Shown: positions 21,323 to 31,186 of the stretch, in pieces
Layout: each line of letters starts with the position of its first letter
Numbering within the stretch: the first letter of the stretch is position 1
Assembly (NCBI RefSeq): GCF_900698945.1
Contig: NZ_LR217717.1
Span: forward strand, 124,001-188,000
DNA length: 64,000 nucleotides
Origin: Buchnera aphidicola (Cinara laricifoliae)
GTDB lineage: Bacteria > Pseudomonadota > Gammaproteobacteria > Enterobacterales > Enterobacteriaceae
Reading direction: 5' to 3'
The notes under the pieces: model-generated
What the model saw: only the letters and a program-made list of their open reading frames with translations
Databases searched by the model: none
Told to the model about the DNA's origin: nothing
Program-made: the position numbers and the translations under genes

Positions 21323-22411
21323 GTGGTGTATAAATTTGGTCTTATTGGTTTACCTAATGTAGGAAAATCAGCATTATTTAATAAAATAACAAAATTAAAT
21401 ATTCCCTCAAAAAATTTTCCTTTTTGTACAATTGAACCAAATATTGGGGTAGTATCAGTTTTTGATAGTCGATTAAAAAAACTTGCTGACTGTGTTTCGG
21501 CTATAAATATAGTTTATAGTACTGTTGTTTTAATTGATATCGCGGGATTAGTTCAAGGAGCTTCTACAGGAGAAGGGTTAGGAAATAAATTTTTAGAAAA
21601 AATTAAAGAATGTCATGCCCTTATACAAGTTGTTCGTTTATTTGATAATAATGATATTATTCATGTATATGGTAATGTTAATCCATCACGTGATATTGAT
21701 ATTATCAATACAGAATTATTATTATCTGATCTTGATTTATGTGAAAAAATTGTTCAGCGATATATTACTTCAGGAAAAAATAAAGAATTTGATAATAATT
21801 TTATTATTAATTTGGTGCGACGTTGTATATGCAAGTTACAATCTGGAATTTCTTTAAGAAATGTTATCTTTACAACAGAAGAATTAAATATATTAAAAAA
21901 ATATCAATTTTTAACTTTAAAACCGATGATTTATGTTTTAAATATGATGAATCATATAGATTCAAGTATTTACATAGATAAATTTTGTAAAGATAATCAC
22001 ATTGATGTATCTACTGTATTTCCTATTTCATTATATAATGAAAACAAAATTATGTTAAATAATATTAATAATAAATCATCTAATAAAAATAATTTTCATT
22101 GTAATAGTTTAGATAATAATAAATTCATTAAAAAGTTATGTGATTTTTTATATTTAAAAACTTTTTTTACTGCAGGACCAAAAGAAGCAAGATCATGGAT
22201 ATTTCAGGCAGAAAAAACAGCTATTCAAATAGCTGATTTGATTCATAGTGATTTTTCTAAAGGGTTTATCAGGGCTCAAGTTATTTCATATAATGATTTT
22301 ATAAATCATCGTAATATTAATGAAATTAAAAGATTAGGAAAAATACGTAGCGAAGGAAAAAAATATGTTATTCAAGATGGTGATATTATAAATTTTTTAT
22401 TTAATGTATAA
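21323..22411 (+). CDS. ychF: Redox-regulated ATPase YchF (OLA1 family)
   Basis: YchF is a ribosome-associated P-loop NTPase of the Obg class that prefers ATP. The G1 motif reads GLPNVGKS, switch regions FCTIEPN and DIAGLVQGASTGEGLGN are intact, and the TGS domain ends with DGDIINFLFNV, the normal C-terminus. The 362 residues match E. coli (363). It starts with GTG (21323; a second GTG follows at 21326) and lies 63 bases after pth, as part of the usual pth-ychF pair. The NKxE-like base-specificity loop is replaced by NMMN, as expected for an ATP-preferring YchF. Confidence 0.97.
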   Translation: MVYKFGLIGLPNVGKSALFNKITKLNIPSKNFPFCTIEPNIGVVSVFDSRLKKLADCVSAINIVYSTVVLIDIAGLVQGASTGEGLGNKFLEKIKECHALIQVVRLFDNNDIIHVYGNVNPSRDIDIINTELLLSDLDLCEKIVQRYITSGKNKEFDNNFIINLVRRCICKLQSGISLRNVIFTTEELNILKKYQFLTLKPMIYVLNMMNHIDSSIYIDKFCKDNHIDVSTVFPISLYNENKIMLNNINNKSSNKNNFHCNSLDNNKFIKKLCDFLYLKTFFTAGPKEARSWIFQAEKTAIQIADLIHSDFSKGFIRAQVISYNDFINHRNINEIKRLGKIRSEGKKYVIQDGDIINFLFNV

Positions 22412-22451
22412 AAATATTATTTATATTTATAAGTATAAATAATACATAAAT

Positions 22452-22492
22452 AACAATTTAGAGAGGATGTAGATAGACCCCTCTAAATTGTT
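22452..22492. terminator. Hairpin terminator between ychF and thrC
   Basis: AACAATTTAGAG (22452-22463) pairs perfectly with CTCTAAATTGTT (22481-22492), and the stem is extended by two G-C pairs after one mismatch. A T-rich stretch follows on the + strand. It lies between convergent ychF and thrC and probably serves both. Confidence 0.8.
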
Positions 22493-22499
22493 AAATTTT

Positions 22500-23792
22500 T
22501 TAAATTTGGGTAAGCAAAAAATTTTTTAATATTAAGAAATTTGGTTTCATTGGATGTGAAAAATTTTTTAAATTGACTCTTGATTGTAGAGAATCAGGCA
22601 ATTGTAGTTTAATTTTTAAAATTTTTTCTACTGTATCTTGAAATTTTGAAGGATGGGCGGTTCCTAAAAATAATCCAAAATCTGTTTTTTTTATATTTTT
22701 TTTTAATGCTCTATATGCTATAGCGGCATGTGGTTCAGATATATATCCAATTTTATATAACTCTTGAAGTGTTTTTTTGGTTTTATGATCAGATATACTT
22801 TTAGATTTTAAGTTTTGTAAATTCCATTTTTTTCGTTTGAATAGTTCTTCTACTCTTGGCCAGTTATTAGGTTGGCTAATATCCATAGCATTTGAAATAG
22901 TAGAAACAGTATTGTGTGGATTCCAAACTCCATTTTTTAAAAATCGCGGTACTGTATCATTTGCATTAGTAGCTGCAATGAAAGATTTTATAGGTAATCC
23001 TAATGATTTTGCAATTAATCCCGCGGTTAAATTTCCAAAATTACCACAGGGTACAGATATAACTATATCATTATGATATTTATCAGGTATTAATGCAAAT
23101 GCTTCAAAATAATAACAAATTTGAGCTAATAATCGACTAATATTAATTGAATTAGCAGAATTTAAACCAATTTTATTTTTTAATTTTTTGTCATTAAATG
23201 ATTGTTTAACTAAATATTGACAATCATCAAAACTACCGTCAATCGCAATTGTATGTATATTTTTTCCTAAAGTACAGAATAATTTTTCTTGTAATGTACT
23301 AATTCTTCCTTTAGGATATAATATTACAACACGAATGTTATGCATACGATAAAATGCATGAGCAACAGCAGCACCGGTATCACCTGATGTAGCAGTTAAT
23401 ATTGTCATAGTAGAATTTTCATTTTTCCAATATGAGAGCATAGTAGCCATAAATCTTGCTCCAAAATCCTTAAATGCTAGTGTTGGTCCATGAAATAATT
23501 CTAAACATGATATATTTTTAGTAACTGGTATAATAATTGGTTTAGTAAAGGAAAATGCAGATTTGATTTGATTCTTAAGATCAGTTAATGATATTTCATC
23601 AGATATAAAATGTGAAAGTATATGGGTACTACGAGTAATGAAATCCATATTTATTAATTTTTTTAAATCATGAGAATTAAATTTTGGTAAATATTTTGGA
23701 AAAAATAATCCTTGTTTTTTTCCTAAACCACATTGAATAGCATTTAAAAAATTTACTTCTTCGTTATTGTCTTTTAGATTATATAATTTCAT
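22500..23792 (-). CDS. thrC: Threonine synthase
   Basis: ThrC converts O-phosphohomoserine to threonine using pyridoxal phosphate. The PLP lysine lies in PTLAFKDFGARFM, the phosphate-binding loop reads ATSGDTGAAVAHAF, and VSVPCGNFGN is present. The 430 residues match E. coli (428). It is the last gene of a thrA-thrB-thrC operon on the minus strand, only two bases after thrB, so co-translation is likely. Threonine is an essential amino acid that Buchnera supplies to the aphid. Confidence 0.98.
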   Translation of the reverse strand: MKLYNLKDNNEEVNFLNAIQCGLGKKQGLFFPKYLPKFNSHDLKKLINMDFITRSTHILSHFISDEISLTDLKNQIKSAFSFTKPIIIPVTKNISCLELFHGPTLAFKDFGARFMATMLSYWKNENSTMTILTATSGDTGAAVAHAFYRMHNIRVVILYPKGRISTLQEKLFCTLGKNIHTIAIDGSFDDCQYLVKQSFNDKKLKNKIGLNSANSINISRLLAQICYYFEAFALIPDKYHNDIVISVPCGNFGNLTAGLIAKSLGLPIKSFIAATNANDTVPRFLKNGVWNPHNTVSTISNAMDISQPNNWPRVEELFKRKKWNLQNLKSKSISDHKTKKTLQELYKIGYISEPHAAIAYRALKKNIKKTDFGLFLGTAHPSKFQDTVEKILKIKLQLPDSLQSRVNLKNFSHPMKPNFLILKNFLLTQI

Positions 23793-23794
23793 TA

Positions 23795-24727
23795 TTATAT
23801 CCTTATTTTTCTAGCACCTAATTGATCAATTTTGCAGATATGAACGAATCCTTGATTGTTTTTAATATAATTTTTTTCTAGCCAATTTTTCACTTTATTT
23901 GCAATAGAAATATTTAAACATATTGAAAATAATGTAGGACCGGAACCTGAAATATTACATGTTAATGCTCCTAATTTTTTTATAGTTTTTTTTATATATA
24001 AAAATTTTTTTATTAATAATATTCGATATGGTTCGGCAATAGTATCTTTCATAAATCGAATAGCTAATTCGGATTTTTGTGTATATAATGCATGTATAAA
24101 AGTTGATAAATTTCGACTGTTTTGAACGCATTCTTCTTGACTATAATGTAGTGGTAGAATATTTCTAGCAGAAGAAGTAGATACTGTAATTCCAGGCCAT
24201 GCAATAATCCATAACCAATTCTTAAATACAGGAAGTTTTTGTATGGGATATTGGATATCATTTGTAATTAATTGTAATCCTCCTAAATAACATGGAGCTA
24301 CATTATCATAATGAATACCTCCAGAAATACTACCTTCTAATGTACCCATTAATTTTATTAATTCAATTGTTGTCAGTTTAGTTTTATAAAAGTAATTAAA
24401 TGCTAGAACACTAGCAACAATAGATGACGCGCTAGATCCTAATCCAGATCCAATAGGCATATTTTTTTCTAATGTAATTGATATTGGTTTTTTTTTATTA
24501 GTTTTTTTATTAAACCAATTCCATGCTTTCCAGGTGATATGTTTTGTTATATCACTAGGTAAATGAGTAGAGAAATTTCCATAACAGTTTAATTGAAAGG
24601 TATTTGATGATTTTATTGATACACAATCACCTAATAAAGTACCATCTATTGGCGTAATAGCTGCTCCTAAAATATCAAAACCAACACCAACATTTCCAAT
24701 GGAAGCAGGAGCATAAATTTTTATCAT
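23795..24727 (-). CDS. thrB: Homoserine kinase
   Basis: ThrB phosphorylates homoserine for threonine synthesis. It is a GHMP kinase with the ATP-binding motif [12 protein letters not shown], the N-terminal [13 protein letters not shown] and the third motif [10 protein letters not shown]. The 310 residues equal the E. coli length. It lies between thrA (18 bases) and thrC (2 bases), in the standard operon order. Confidence 0.98.
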   Translation of the reverse strand: MIKIYAPASIGNVGVGFDILGAAITPIDGTLLGDCVSIKSSNTFQLNCYGNFSTHLPSDITKHITWKAWNWFNKKTNKKKPISITLEKNMPIGSGLGSSASSIVASVLAFNYFYKTKLTTIELIKLMGTLEGSISGGIHYDNVAPCYLGGLQLITNDIQYPIQKLPVFKNWLWIIAWPGITVSTSSARNILPLHYSQEECVQNSRNLSTFIHALYTQKSELAIRFMKDTIAEPYRILLIKKFLYIKKTIKKLGALTCNISGSGPTLFSICLNISIANKVKNWLEKNYIKNNQGFVHICKIDQLGARKIRI

Positions 24728-24745
24728 TTTTTTAAACTCGTAATA

Positions 24746-27199
24746 TTATAGTATAATACGTAATAAATCAGAAAAAATACCTGATGCTGTTACTTTATTT
24801 CCGGCTCCGTAACCACGTAGTATTAAAGGAATTGGTTGATAGTATTTTGTATAAAACACAAATATATTTTCTCCATTTTTAATGTGGTATAATGGGTTGT
24901 TGTTATTGACTGATTTTATTTTTACACTACATAATCCACTATTTTCGATAGTACCCACAAATCGTAATACTTTATTTTTACGTGCCGCATGATTAACTTT
25001 TTGAATAAATTGATTATTTAGATGTTTTAGTTGCGATAAAAATATTTTTTTATTATCAATAGTTTCAAAAGATTTTGGTAAAATTTGTTCGATTGTAATA
25101 TCTGATAGTTCTATTGAATATCCAAATTCTCTTGCTAAAATTAACAATTTTCTTGCTACATCTATTCCAGAAAGATCGTCTTTTGGATTAGGTTCAGTAA
25201 ATCCTAATTTTTTTGCTTTTTTGGTTGCTTCTGATATGGTTGTACCGTTATCTAATTGTCCAAATATATATGACATAGAACCCGATAGAATGCCTTGAAA
25301 TTTAATTAAACGATCGCCAGATTTTATTAGATTTTTTAGATTATTAATAACTGGTAATCCAGCTCCAACATGTGTTTCGTAAAAAAATTTTTTATTATAT
25401 TTATTAGCTGTTTTGCGAATAGATACATAATTAGATAATAAATCTGAATTAGATTTTTTATTGGCAGTAATAATATGAAAACCAGATTTTATAATTTTAT
25501 TATATTTATTTGCAATATATTTACTAGCTGTACAATCTATTAATATTGGATATAAATATCCGTATTTTTTTGCTAGTATTAAAATTTTTTCTAAATTAAA
25601 AATTTTATCGGATATGGTGAATTCATTTTTCCATTCATTTAAATTGACTTCTTGTTTATTTATAATATATTTTTTTGAATTAGCAATCACATTAATTTTT
25701 AATTGAATAAATTTTTTTTTTAACTGTTTTTGTTGTTTTAAAATTATTTTTAAGAGTTCTGATCCTACTCCACCGATACCAATTAAAAAAATATTTATAG
25801 ATATAGTTTTATTAAGTATAAAATCATGAATGTTTTTTACTATATTAATTATATTTATAGAATTTAATACAATTGATAATGATATGTTTGATGTATTGTA
25901 TGATACTTCGAGTATTTTATTATTGAATTTTTCAAGAGATAAGCAAATTTTTTTTATAATATTGATGTTATACTTTTTAATGTTATTACCAATTATGGAA
26001 ATAATGCTTAAATTTTTAATTTGAATAATTGGTTCTAATAATTTTTTCTGTATTTCTTTGTTAAATATTTTTTCTAATTTTTTTTTAATATTTAATAAAT
26101 GATTTTCTTGTACATAAAAACTAATCGTATTAATTGATAAGGACTGGTTTAATAAATATATAGAAATATTATTATTATATAAATATTTAAATATTTTATG
26201 TGAAATTTTTTCTATATTAAAATTTTTAGTACTATATATTTTTATTAAAATAATATTATTTAAATACGTAATCCCTTTGATTATATCGTTATTATTTTTG
26301 TTATTATTATTTATTAATGTTCCTGGATGGTTAGGATTATTGGTATTTTTTATAATACACGGAATATTATGGTATTGTAATGGTTTTATTGAAGATGGAT
26401 GAATTACTTTAGCGCCGAAATAAGATAATTCTAGTGCTTCTTGATATGTAATTTCTGATAATGATTGTGCTGTTGATATAATATTAGGATCACTAGTATA
26501 TATTCCGTTTACATCTGTCCAAATCTCACATGTATGAGAGTTTGTGCATATAGATAATATAGTAGCTGAATAATCTGATCCGTTTCGACCTAGTACAACT
26601 AATTCATTAGATTCATTTCCAGCGATAAAACCAGGCATAAGAATAATATTTTTTTTACAAATATTTAATTTTTGAAAACGTTTTTTAGATTTATCTATAT
26701 CAACTGTAGCATTAATATAGTTAGAATTAGCTAATATTAACTTAATAGGATTTAATACAGTAACATTATATCCTAATGTTACTAGAAGTGCTTTCATTAT
26801 ATGAATAGATAAGATTTCTCCGACGCAAATTATTTCAGCATATATTTTGTCTGGACATTTATCTAACGATTGTATTTGATACAATAGATGATTTATTTTT
26901 TTGTACTGTATTGTTATTTTTTCTGTTATTTTTTCTTTAGGATATTGATTATTTAAAATATATATATTTTTTATTAATTTTAAAAAAAATTTTTTAATAG
27001 TGATTAAAATTTTGGTGGGAATGCTATGTTTAAATATACATTTTTTAATAATATTTTCCAATTGATTAGTTATATTAGCTGGAGCAGATAATACAACAGC
27101 TATTTGGTCATTTTTTACTTTATTAATAATAATTGAAGATACTTGTATAAATTTTTTTGCATTTGCAAGCGATGTACCTCCAAATTTTAACGTTTTCAT
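24746..27199 (-). CDS. thrA: Bifunctional aspartokinase I / homoserine dehydrogenase I
   Basis: ThrA catalyses the first and third steps from aspartate to threonine. The N-terminal kinase domain begins KFGGTSLANA and contains VLGRNGSDYSATI. A central ACT region follows, then the dehydrogenase domain with the NAD(P) motif GIGGVGSELL and catalytic region GAGLPVINNLKNLIKSGD, ending in RGYGAGNKVTASGIFSDLLR (catalytic and cofactor segments). The fusion of 817 residues is the same as in E. coli (820). The central regulatory part is rich in Asn and Ile and the least conserved, so feedback control by threonine may be altered. No leader peptide with runs of Thr and Ile codons was found upstream. Confidence 0.97.
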   Translation of the reverse strand: MKTLKFGGTSLANAKKFIQVSSIIINKVKNDQIAVVLSAPANITNQLENIIKKCIFKHSIPTKILITIKKFFLKLIKNIYILNNQYPKEKITEKITIQYKKINHLLYQIQSLDKCPDKIYAEIICVGEILSIHIMKALLVTLGYNVTVLNPIKLILANSNYINATVDIDKSKKRFQKLNICKKNIILMPGFIAGNESNELVVLGRNGSDYSATILSICTNSHTCEIWTDVNGIYTSDPNIISTAQSLSEITYQEALELSYFGAKVIHPSSIKPLQYHNIPCIIKNTNNPNHPGTLINNNNKNNNDIIKGITYLNNIILIKIYSTKNFNIEKISHKIFKYLYNNNISIYLLNQSLSINTISFYVQENHLLNIKKKLEKIFNKEIQKKLLEPIIQIKNLSIISIIGNNIKKYNINIIKKICLSLEKFNNKILEVSYNTSNISLSIVLNSINIINIVKNIHDFILNKTISINIFLIGIGGVGSELLKIILKQQKQLKKKFIQLKINVIANSKKYIINKQEVNLNEWKNEFTISDKIFNLEKILILAKKYGYLYPILIDCTASKYIANKYNKIIKSGFHIITANKKSNSDLLSNYVSIRKTANKYNKKFFYETHVGAGLPVINNLKNLIKSGDRLIKFQGILSGSMSYIFGQLDNGTTISEATKKAKKLGFTEPNPKDDLSGIDVARKLLILAREFGYSIELSDITIEQILPKSFETIDNKKIFLSQLKHLNNQFIQKVNHAARKNKVLRFVGTIENSGLCSVKIKSVNNNNPLYHIKNGENIFVFYTKYYQPIPLILRGYGAGNKVTASGIFSDLLRIIL

Positions 27200-27698
27200 A
27201 AATATAATCTCGTTTAAAAATCATTATTTGGATTTAATTTATCAGTAATGGTATTTTTTACTGTATATAAATTATTTTAATAGCAAATATTTTTAGAATA
27301 TTAATTGTATTTGATTGTATGATTATGAATGATGTGAAAAATGTTTAAAATATAATGTTTTTATTTATATAAATAATTTTATTTTTAAAATAAAGTATAT
27401 TTTGAGGTCAATTAATAAATTGTAACATATTTTTTATTTTTTTTCTTTTTTTTAAATTATTTTATTATAAAATAATAAAAATAAAATAATCTTGTATGTT
27501 GAACATTTGAATTATTTATTTTGAAATACTAATTTAGTATAAAAATATTATTTTTGACACTATAATATAGTGTAGGTGATGCAATGCTTTTGAATATATT
27601 TTATATATTAATATGTATATTTTAATACTAAATATTGATATTTTATGGATTTATCAAAACTAACTGATAGTAAATATTAACAAACATTTAACTCATAT
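27200..27698. other. Gene-free region between pcnB and thrA
   Basis: This 499-base stretch upstream of the thr operon shows no leader peptide, attenuator or gene. It contains a small inverted repeat, ACACTATA-A-TATAGTGT, at 27557-27573, of unknown meaning. The thr promoter must lie here but cannot be picked out with confidence. Confidence 0.5.
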
Positions 27699-28925
27699 TT
27701 ATTTTTTTTTAAAAAAAATGTTTTGTTTGTTCCAAAAAAATAAGATTTTTTTTAATTCATTTTTATTTTCTATTTTAGAGCGTAATGAAATAAGTTCTAA
27801 AGCTTGAATAAAATTATTGTGTTGAATAATTATTTTGGTTTCACTTTTTTTTTTATTTTCTATATCTTTTTGTAAATTCCATATTTTTTCAATGTTTAAT
27901 AAAATATTTCTAGGTATTCCTAATAAAATTGAATATTTTTTTAAAATATAATGAACAGATATAGAGTATGCTTTTAAATATTTTAATTTTTTATGAGTTA
28001 ACAATTTTTGTATTTTTTCTATTAATGGATACCATAATAGTGATGCAAATAAAAATTCAGGACATCTTATTTTTTTTTTAGAAGTATAAGAATCTACTTT
28101 TTTTAAACAATAAATAATTATGTTTTTAAAAAAAATAGTATTTTTTTCACTAAATTTATTTGATACAAAAGGTAGTAAAGGATATATTAAAGAATATTTT
28201 TTTAATCGTATATAGGTTAAATAACCATACCCAAAACAAAATAGTTTTATAGATTCAGTAAATAATCGAGCTGGAGGAATATTATTTAATAATTTTGATA
28301 ATTTATTAATAGGTGCTTCAGTTTTTTTATCTATATACATATGTAATCGTACTGAAAACCGAACGACTCGTAACATACGTACAGGATCTTCTCGATATCG
28401 AATTTCAGCATTACCAATTAATCTGATAATTTTTTGTTTTATATCTTTAATACCTCCTACATAGTCTCGAATTCCTGAATCTTTAATGCTATAATATAAC
28501 GCATTAATTGTTAAATCGCGTCTATGGGCATCTTCTTCGACTTTTCCAAAATTGTTATCGCATAACAACATTCCGTTATTTGATTTTTTTATACGAGAAG
28601 AATATAATTGATGATTTTTGAGATTATTGTTTTTTGCTCGAAATGTTGATACTTCAATAATTTCATTTTTAAATATTAAGTGTGCAATAATAAAACGTCG
28701 TCCTATTAATCTACAATTTTTGAATAGTTTTCTAATTTCATTTGGTTTTGCGTTAGTAGCGATATCAAAATCTTTAGGTTTTTTTCCTAATAATAAATCT
28801 CTAACCCCACCACCTACTAAATATGCTTCATAACCTGATTTATTTAATCTATATAATACTTTCATAGAATTTTTACTAATTTTTTTTTGAGATATATTAT
28901 GATTTTTTTTTATAATTAGATTCAT
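27699..28925 (-). CDS. pcnB: Poly(A) polymerase I
   Basis: PcnB adds poly(A) tails to RNA 3' ends and so marks them for decay. It is a class II nucleotidyltransferase with the active-site block VGGGVRDLLLGKKPKDFDIAT, followed by RRFIIAHLIF, RRDLTINALYYS and YREDPVRMLR. The segments GMLLCDNNFG and NIPPARLF are specific to PcnB and distinguish it from the related CCA-adding enzyme. The 408 residues lack the basic, arginine-rich C-terminal tail of E. coli PcnB (about 465). Confidence 0.95.
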   Translation of the reverse strand: MNLIIKKNHNISQKKISKNSMKVLYRLNKSGYEAYLVGGGVRDLLLGKKPKDFDIATNAKPNEIRKLFKNCRLIGRRFIIAHLIFKNEIIEVSTFRAKNNNLKNHQLYSSRIKKSNNGMLLCDNNFGKVEEDAHRRDLTINALYYSIKDSGIRDYVGGIKDIKQKIIRLIGNAEIRYREDPVRMLRVVRFSVRLHMYIDKKTEAPINKLSKLLNNIPPARLFTESIKLFCFGYGYLTYIRLKKYSLIYPLLPFVSNKFSEKNTIFFKNIIIYCLKKVDSYTSKKKIRCPEFLFASLLWYPLIEKIQKLLTHKKLKYLKAYSISVHYILKKYSILLGIPRNILLNIEKIWNLQKDIENKKKSETKIIIQHNNFIQALELISLRSKIENKNELKKILFFWNKQNIFFKKK

Positions 28926-29937
28926 ATGGTAATATCGACACTATTTTTATGTTTATATATAGTTTTTTAAATTAATAGTTTTATGTTACATAAAAATTTA
29001 TGATATTTTTGATATATTGTATATTTTGTTAAATAATTAATACTTAATATTTTATTTTTATGAAATTATAAATATTTAATATATTTGTTGATAAATTAAA
29101 TATTTATACGATATTTTATTAAATATTAGTTCAATTAAATAAATAAATATTATATATATAATTAGTACTATATTAACATATAGTATATTTATATAGATAA
29201 TATTTGGTAAGTTATTAATTTAATAGAATATTTATTCATTAAATTATTATTAGAATAATTTTATTTATAGTGTAATAAATAATTTGCATATATTAAAAAT
29301 AAAAAATATTTTATAAATAGAATTATTATATTTCAAATAAATCAGTTATTTTTTTAATTTTTGAAATTATATAGTTTATTATGTAAATAATTATTCTATA
29401 TGTATTTTGAGTAATATTTTTAATAATTGTTAAAATATATTTAAAACTTTATTTAATATTTTATTTTTTGTAACAATATAAATTTTATTTAAAAATTATA
29501 TAATTTAATTTTATTGAAGTTATTTTTATCAAGTATATTAATTTTATTTTTATAAACTAAATAATAATAATTATTATTATATAATTTAATATAAATATAG
29601 TTCGTAACATACATATATCATTTTATGATATATGTAATTACTTACTAAGTAATTATAGGTATAGATAAAAACATACATTTTGATATTATTGTTGAATATT
29701 TTATACAAATATACTTATTAATAAATCTGATTTTATTTATTGATATTATTGTTAATGTAATATTTTTATTATATATATTTTATATAGAAAATTACATAAA
29801 TGAGTATCTAATGTCAAGCAACATTGTATAATATAGATATATTTATATTGATATTAATTATTTTTAGTAATTATTTTATATAATTAATAATTTAATATCT
29901 TATTAATAATGTTATAAATAATAATTAGGAATAATAA
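28926..29937. other. Long gene-free region between divergent pcnB and truA
   Basis: This 1,012-base stretch is the longest without a gene in the window. No open frame with recognisable similarity and no tRNA or rRNA was seen. It holds two abutting hairpins, listed separately. It may be the eroded remains of one or more genes, and it must include promoters for pcnB and truA. Confidence 0.6.
29610..29655. repeat. Two abutting hairpins in the pcnB-truA gap
   Basis: TACATATATCA (29610-29620) pairs with TGATATATGTA (29626-29636) over 11 bp. Directly next to it, TAATTACTTA (29635-29644) and TAAGTAATTA (29646-29655) form a second 10-bp inverted repeat. They share two bases, so both stems cannot form fully at once. 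Role unknown. Confidence 0.5.
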
Positions 29938-30726
29938 ATGAAGTTTGTTTTTGGTTTGGAATATGACGGGAGTATGTATTTTGGTTGGCAAAGACAAAAA
30001 TCAATTTTAACAATACAAGGATGTTTGGAGTGGGCTTTATCTAAAATAGCTAATTATAAAGTAGATATAGTTTGTGCGGGTCGTACTGATAGAGGTGTAC
30101 ATGCGATTATGCAAATCGCTCATTTTAGTACTCATATTGTGCGTAGTCCTACAGTATGGTTGAACGGTATGAATGCGTTATTACCAAATAATATAACGGT
30201 ATTATGGTTAAAAGAAATTTCATCTGATTTTAATGCAAGATTTTCAGCATTATCACGATCATATCGTTATATAATTTTAAATCGAAAGACACGATCTAGT
30301 TTTTTAACAAAATATTGTTTACATGTAAAAAATACATTAGATATTAAAAAGATGCAAATTGGTTCTAAATGGATAGTTGGTCAACATGATTTTACTTCGT
30401 TTAGAAGTAGTGGTTGTCAATCTTTTTCTCCTAATAGGACTGTAATTTCGTTAATAGTATATCGTGTATATAATTTTATTATTATTGATATTACAGCTAA
30501 TTCTTTTTTATATCACATGGTAAGAAATATTGTAGGATGTTTAATCGTTGTAGGATTATCAAAACACAATACTTTATGGATAAAACAGGTATTATCTAGT
30601 AAAGATATTAAAAAAAATTATTCTACTGTACCGTCACAAGGATTATATTTTTTATCTGTTACATATCATAAAGATTATTGTATACCTACAACATCTAATT
30701 TATTTAAATATATGGATTTATTTTAA
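29938..30726 (+). CDS. truA: tRNA pseudouridine synthase A
   Basis: TruA makes pseudouridine at positions 38-40 of tRNA anticodon stems. The catalytic aspartate lies in CAGRTDRGVHA, and the fold is confirmed by LEYDGSMYFGWQRQ, DFTSFRSSGCQS and HMVRNIVG. The 262 residues are close to E. coli (270). The ATG at 29938 follows AGGAATAATA. It stands alone between two gene-free regions. Confidence 0.97.
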   Translation: MKFVFGLEYDGSMYFGWQRQKSILTIQGCLEWALSKIANYKVDIVCAGRTDRGVHAIMQIAHFSTHIVRSPTVWLNGMNALLPNNITVLWLKEISSDFNARFSALSRSYRYIILNRKTRSSFLTKYCLHVKNTLDIKKMQIGSKWIVGQHDFTSFRSSGCQSFSPNRTVISLIVYRVYNFIIIDITANSFLYHMVRNIVGCLIVVGLSKHNTLWIKQVLSSKDIKKNYSTVPSQGLYFLSVTYHKDYCIPTTSNLFKYMDLF

Positions 30727-31186
30727 TTATCTTTTATTTAAATAAATATATTTATATTGATTATATATTCATATAAAGTGTAAAATTAATTTTTTTAATG
30801 ATTAAATATGTGATTATTTTGTATATATTTTTTACTTTAATTACATAGACTATAATAAATATATTTATATTAAAAATTTTTAATTATGTTTTATTTATAT
30901 ATTGAAGAGATATGATATTATAAAAAATACTATAACTTACATTTTATTTTTAATACACTTTATATATATTAAATTTATTACTGTAATTAGTCTAATTAAT
31001 ATAGATATATTAAATATTTATATATATTATTAAATTTTTATTATTTAATGTTGTATTAATATAAATAATTATATGTTTTTTTAAATTTTTAGATATTTTT
31101 ATATAAATATTATTTATTTTTTAAAAAAATTTCTTTTTATTATACAAATGATTTTATTTGTAGAGTTAGCAAATATGAGATCTAGT
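30727..31186. other. Gene-free region between truA and secA
   Basis: No gene, RNA or repeat could be recognised in these 460 bases. No penicillin-binding protein gene remains here. Confidence 0.5.

Noticed and set aside
22837..23076. 79-codon frame opposite thrC
   Set aside because: It is antisense to well-conserved threonine synthase sequence, and its peptide resembles nothing known.
27557..27582. TTGACA at 27554-27559 followed by an inverted repeat, as a + strand promoter
   Set aside because: No -10 box lies at suitable spacing, and no + strand gene follows. On the minus strand the spacing of candidate boxes is also poor.
31148..31186. Upstream ATG start for SecA
   Set aside because: It has no ribosome site, and the added 13 residues do not align with SecA. 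ATG 31187 matches the family start.
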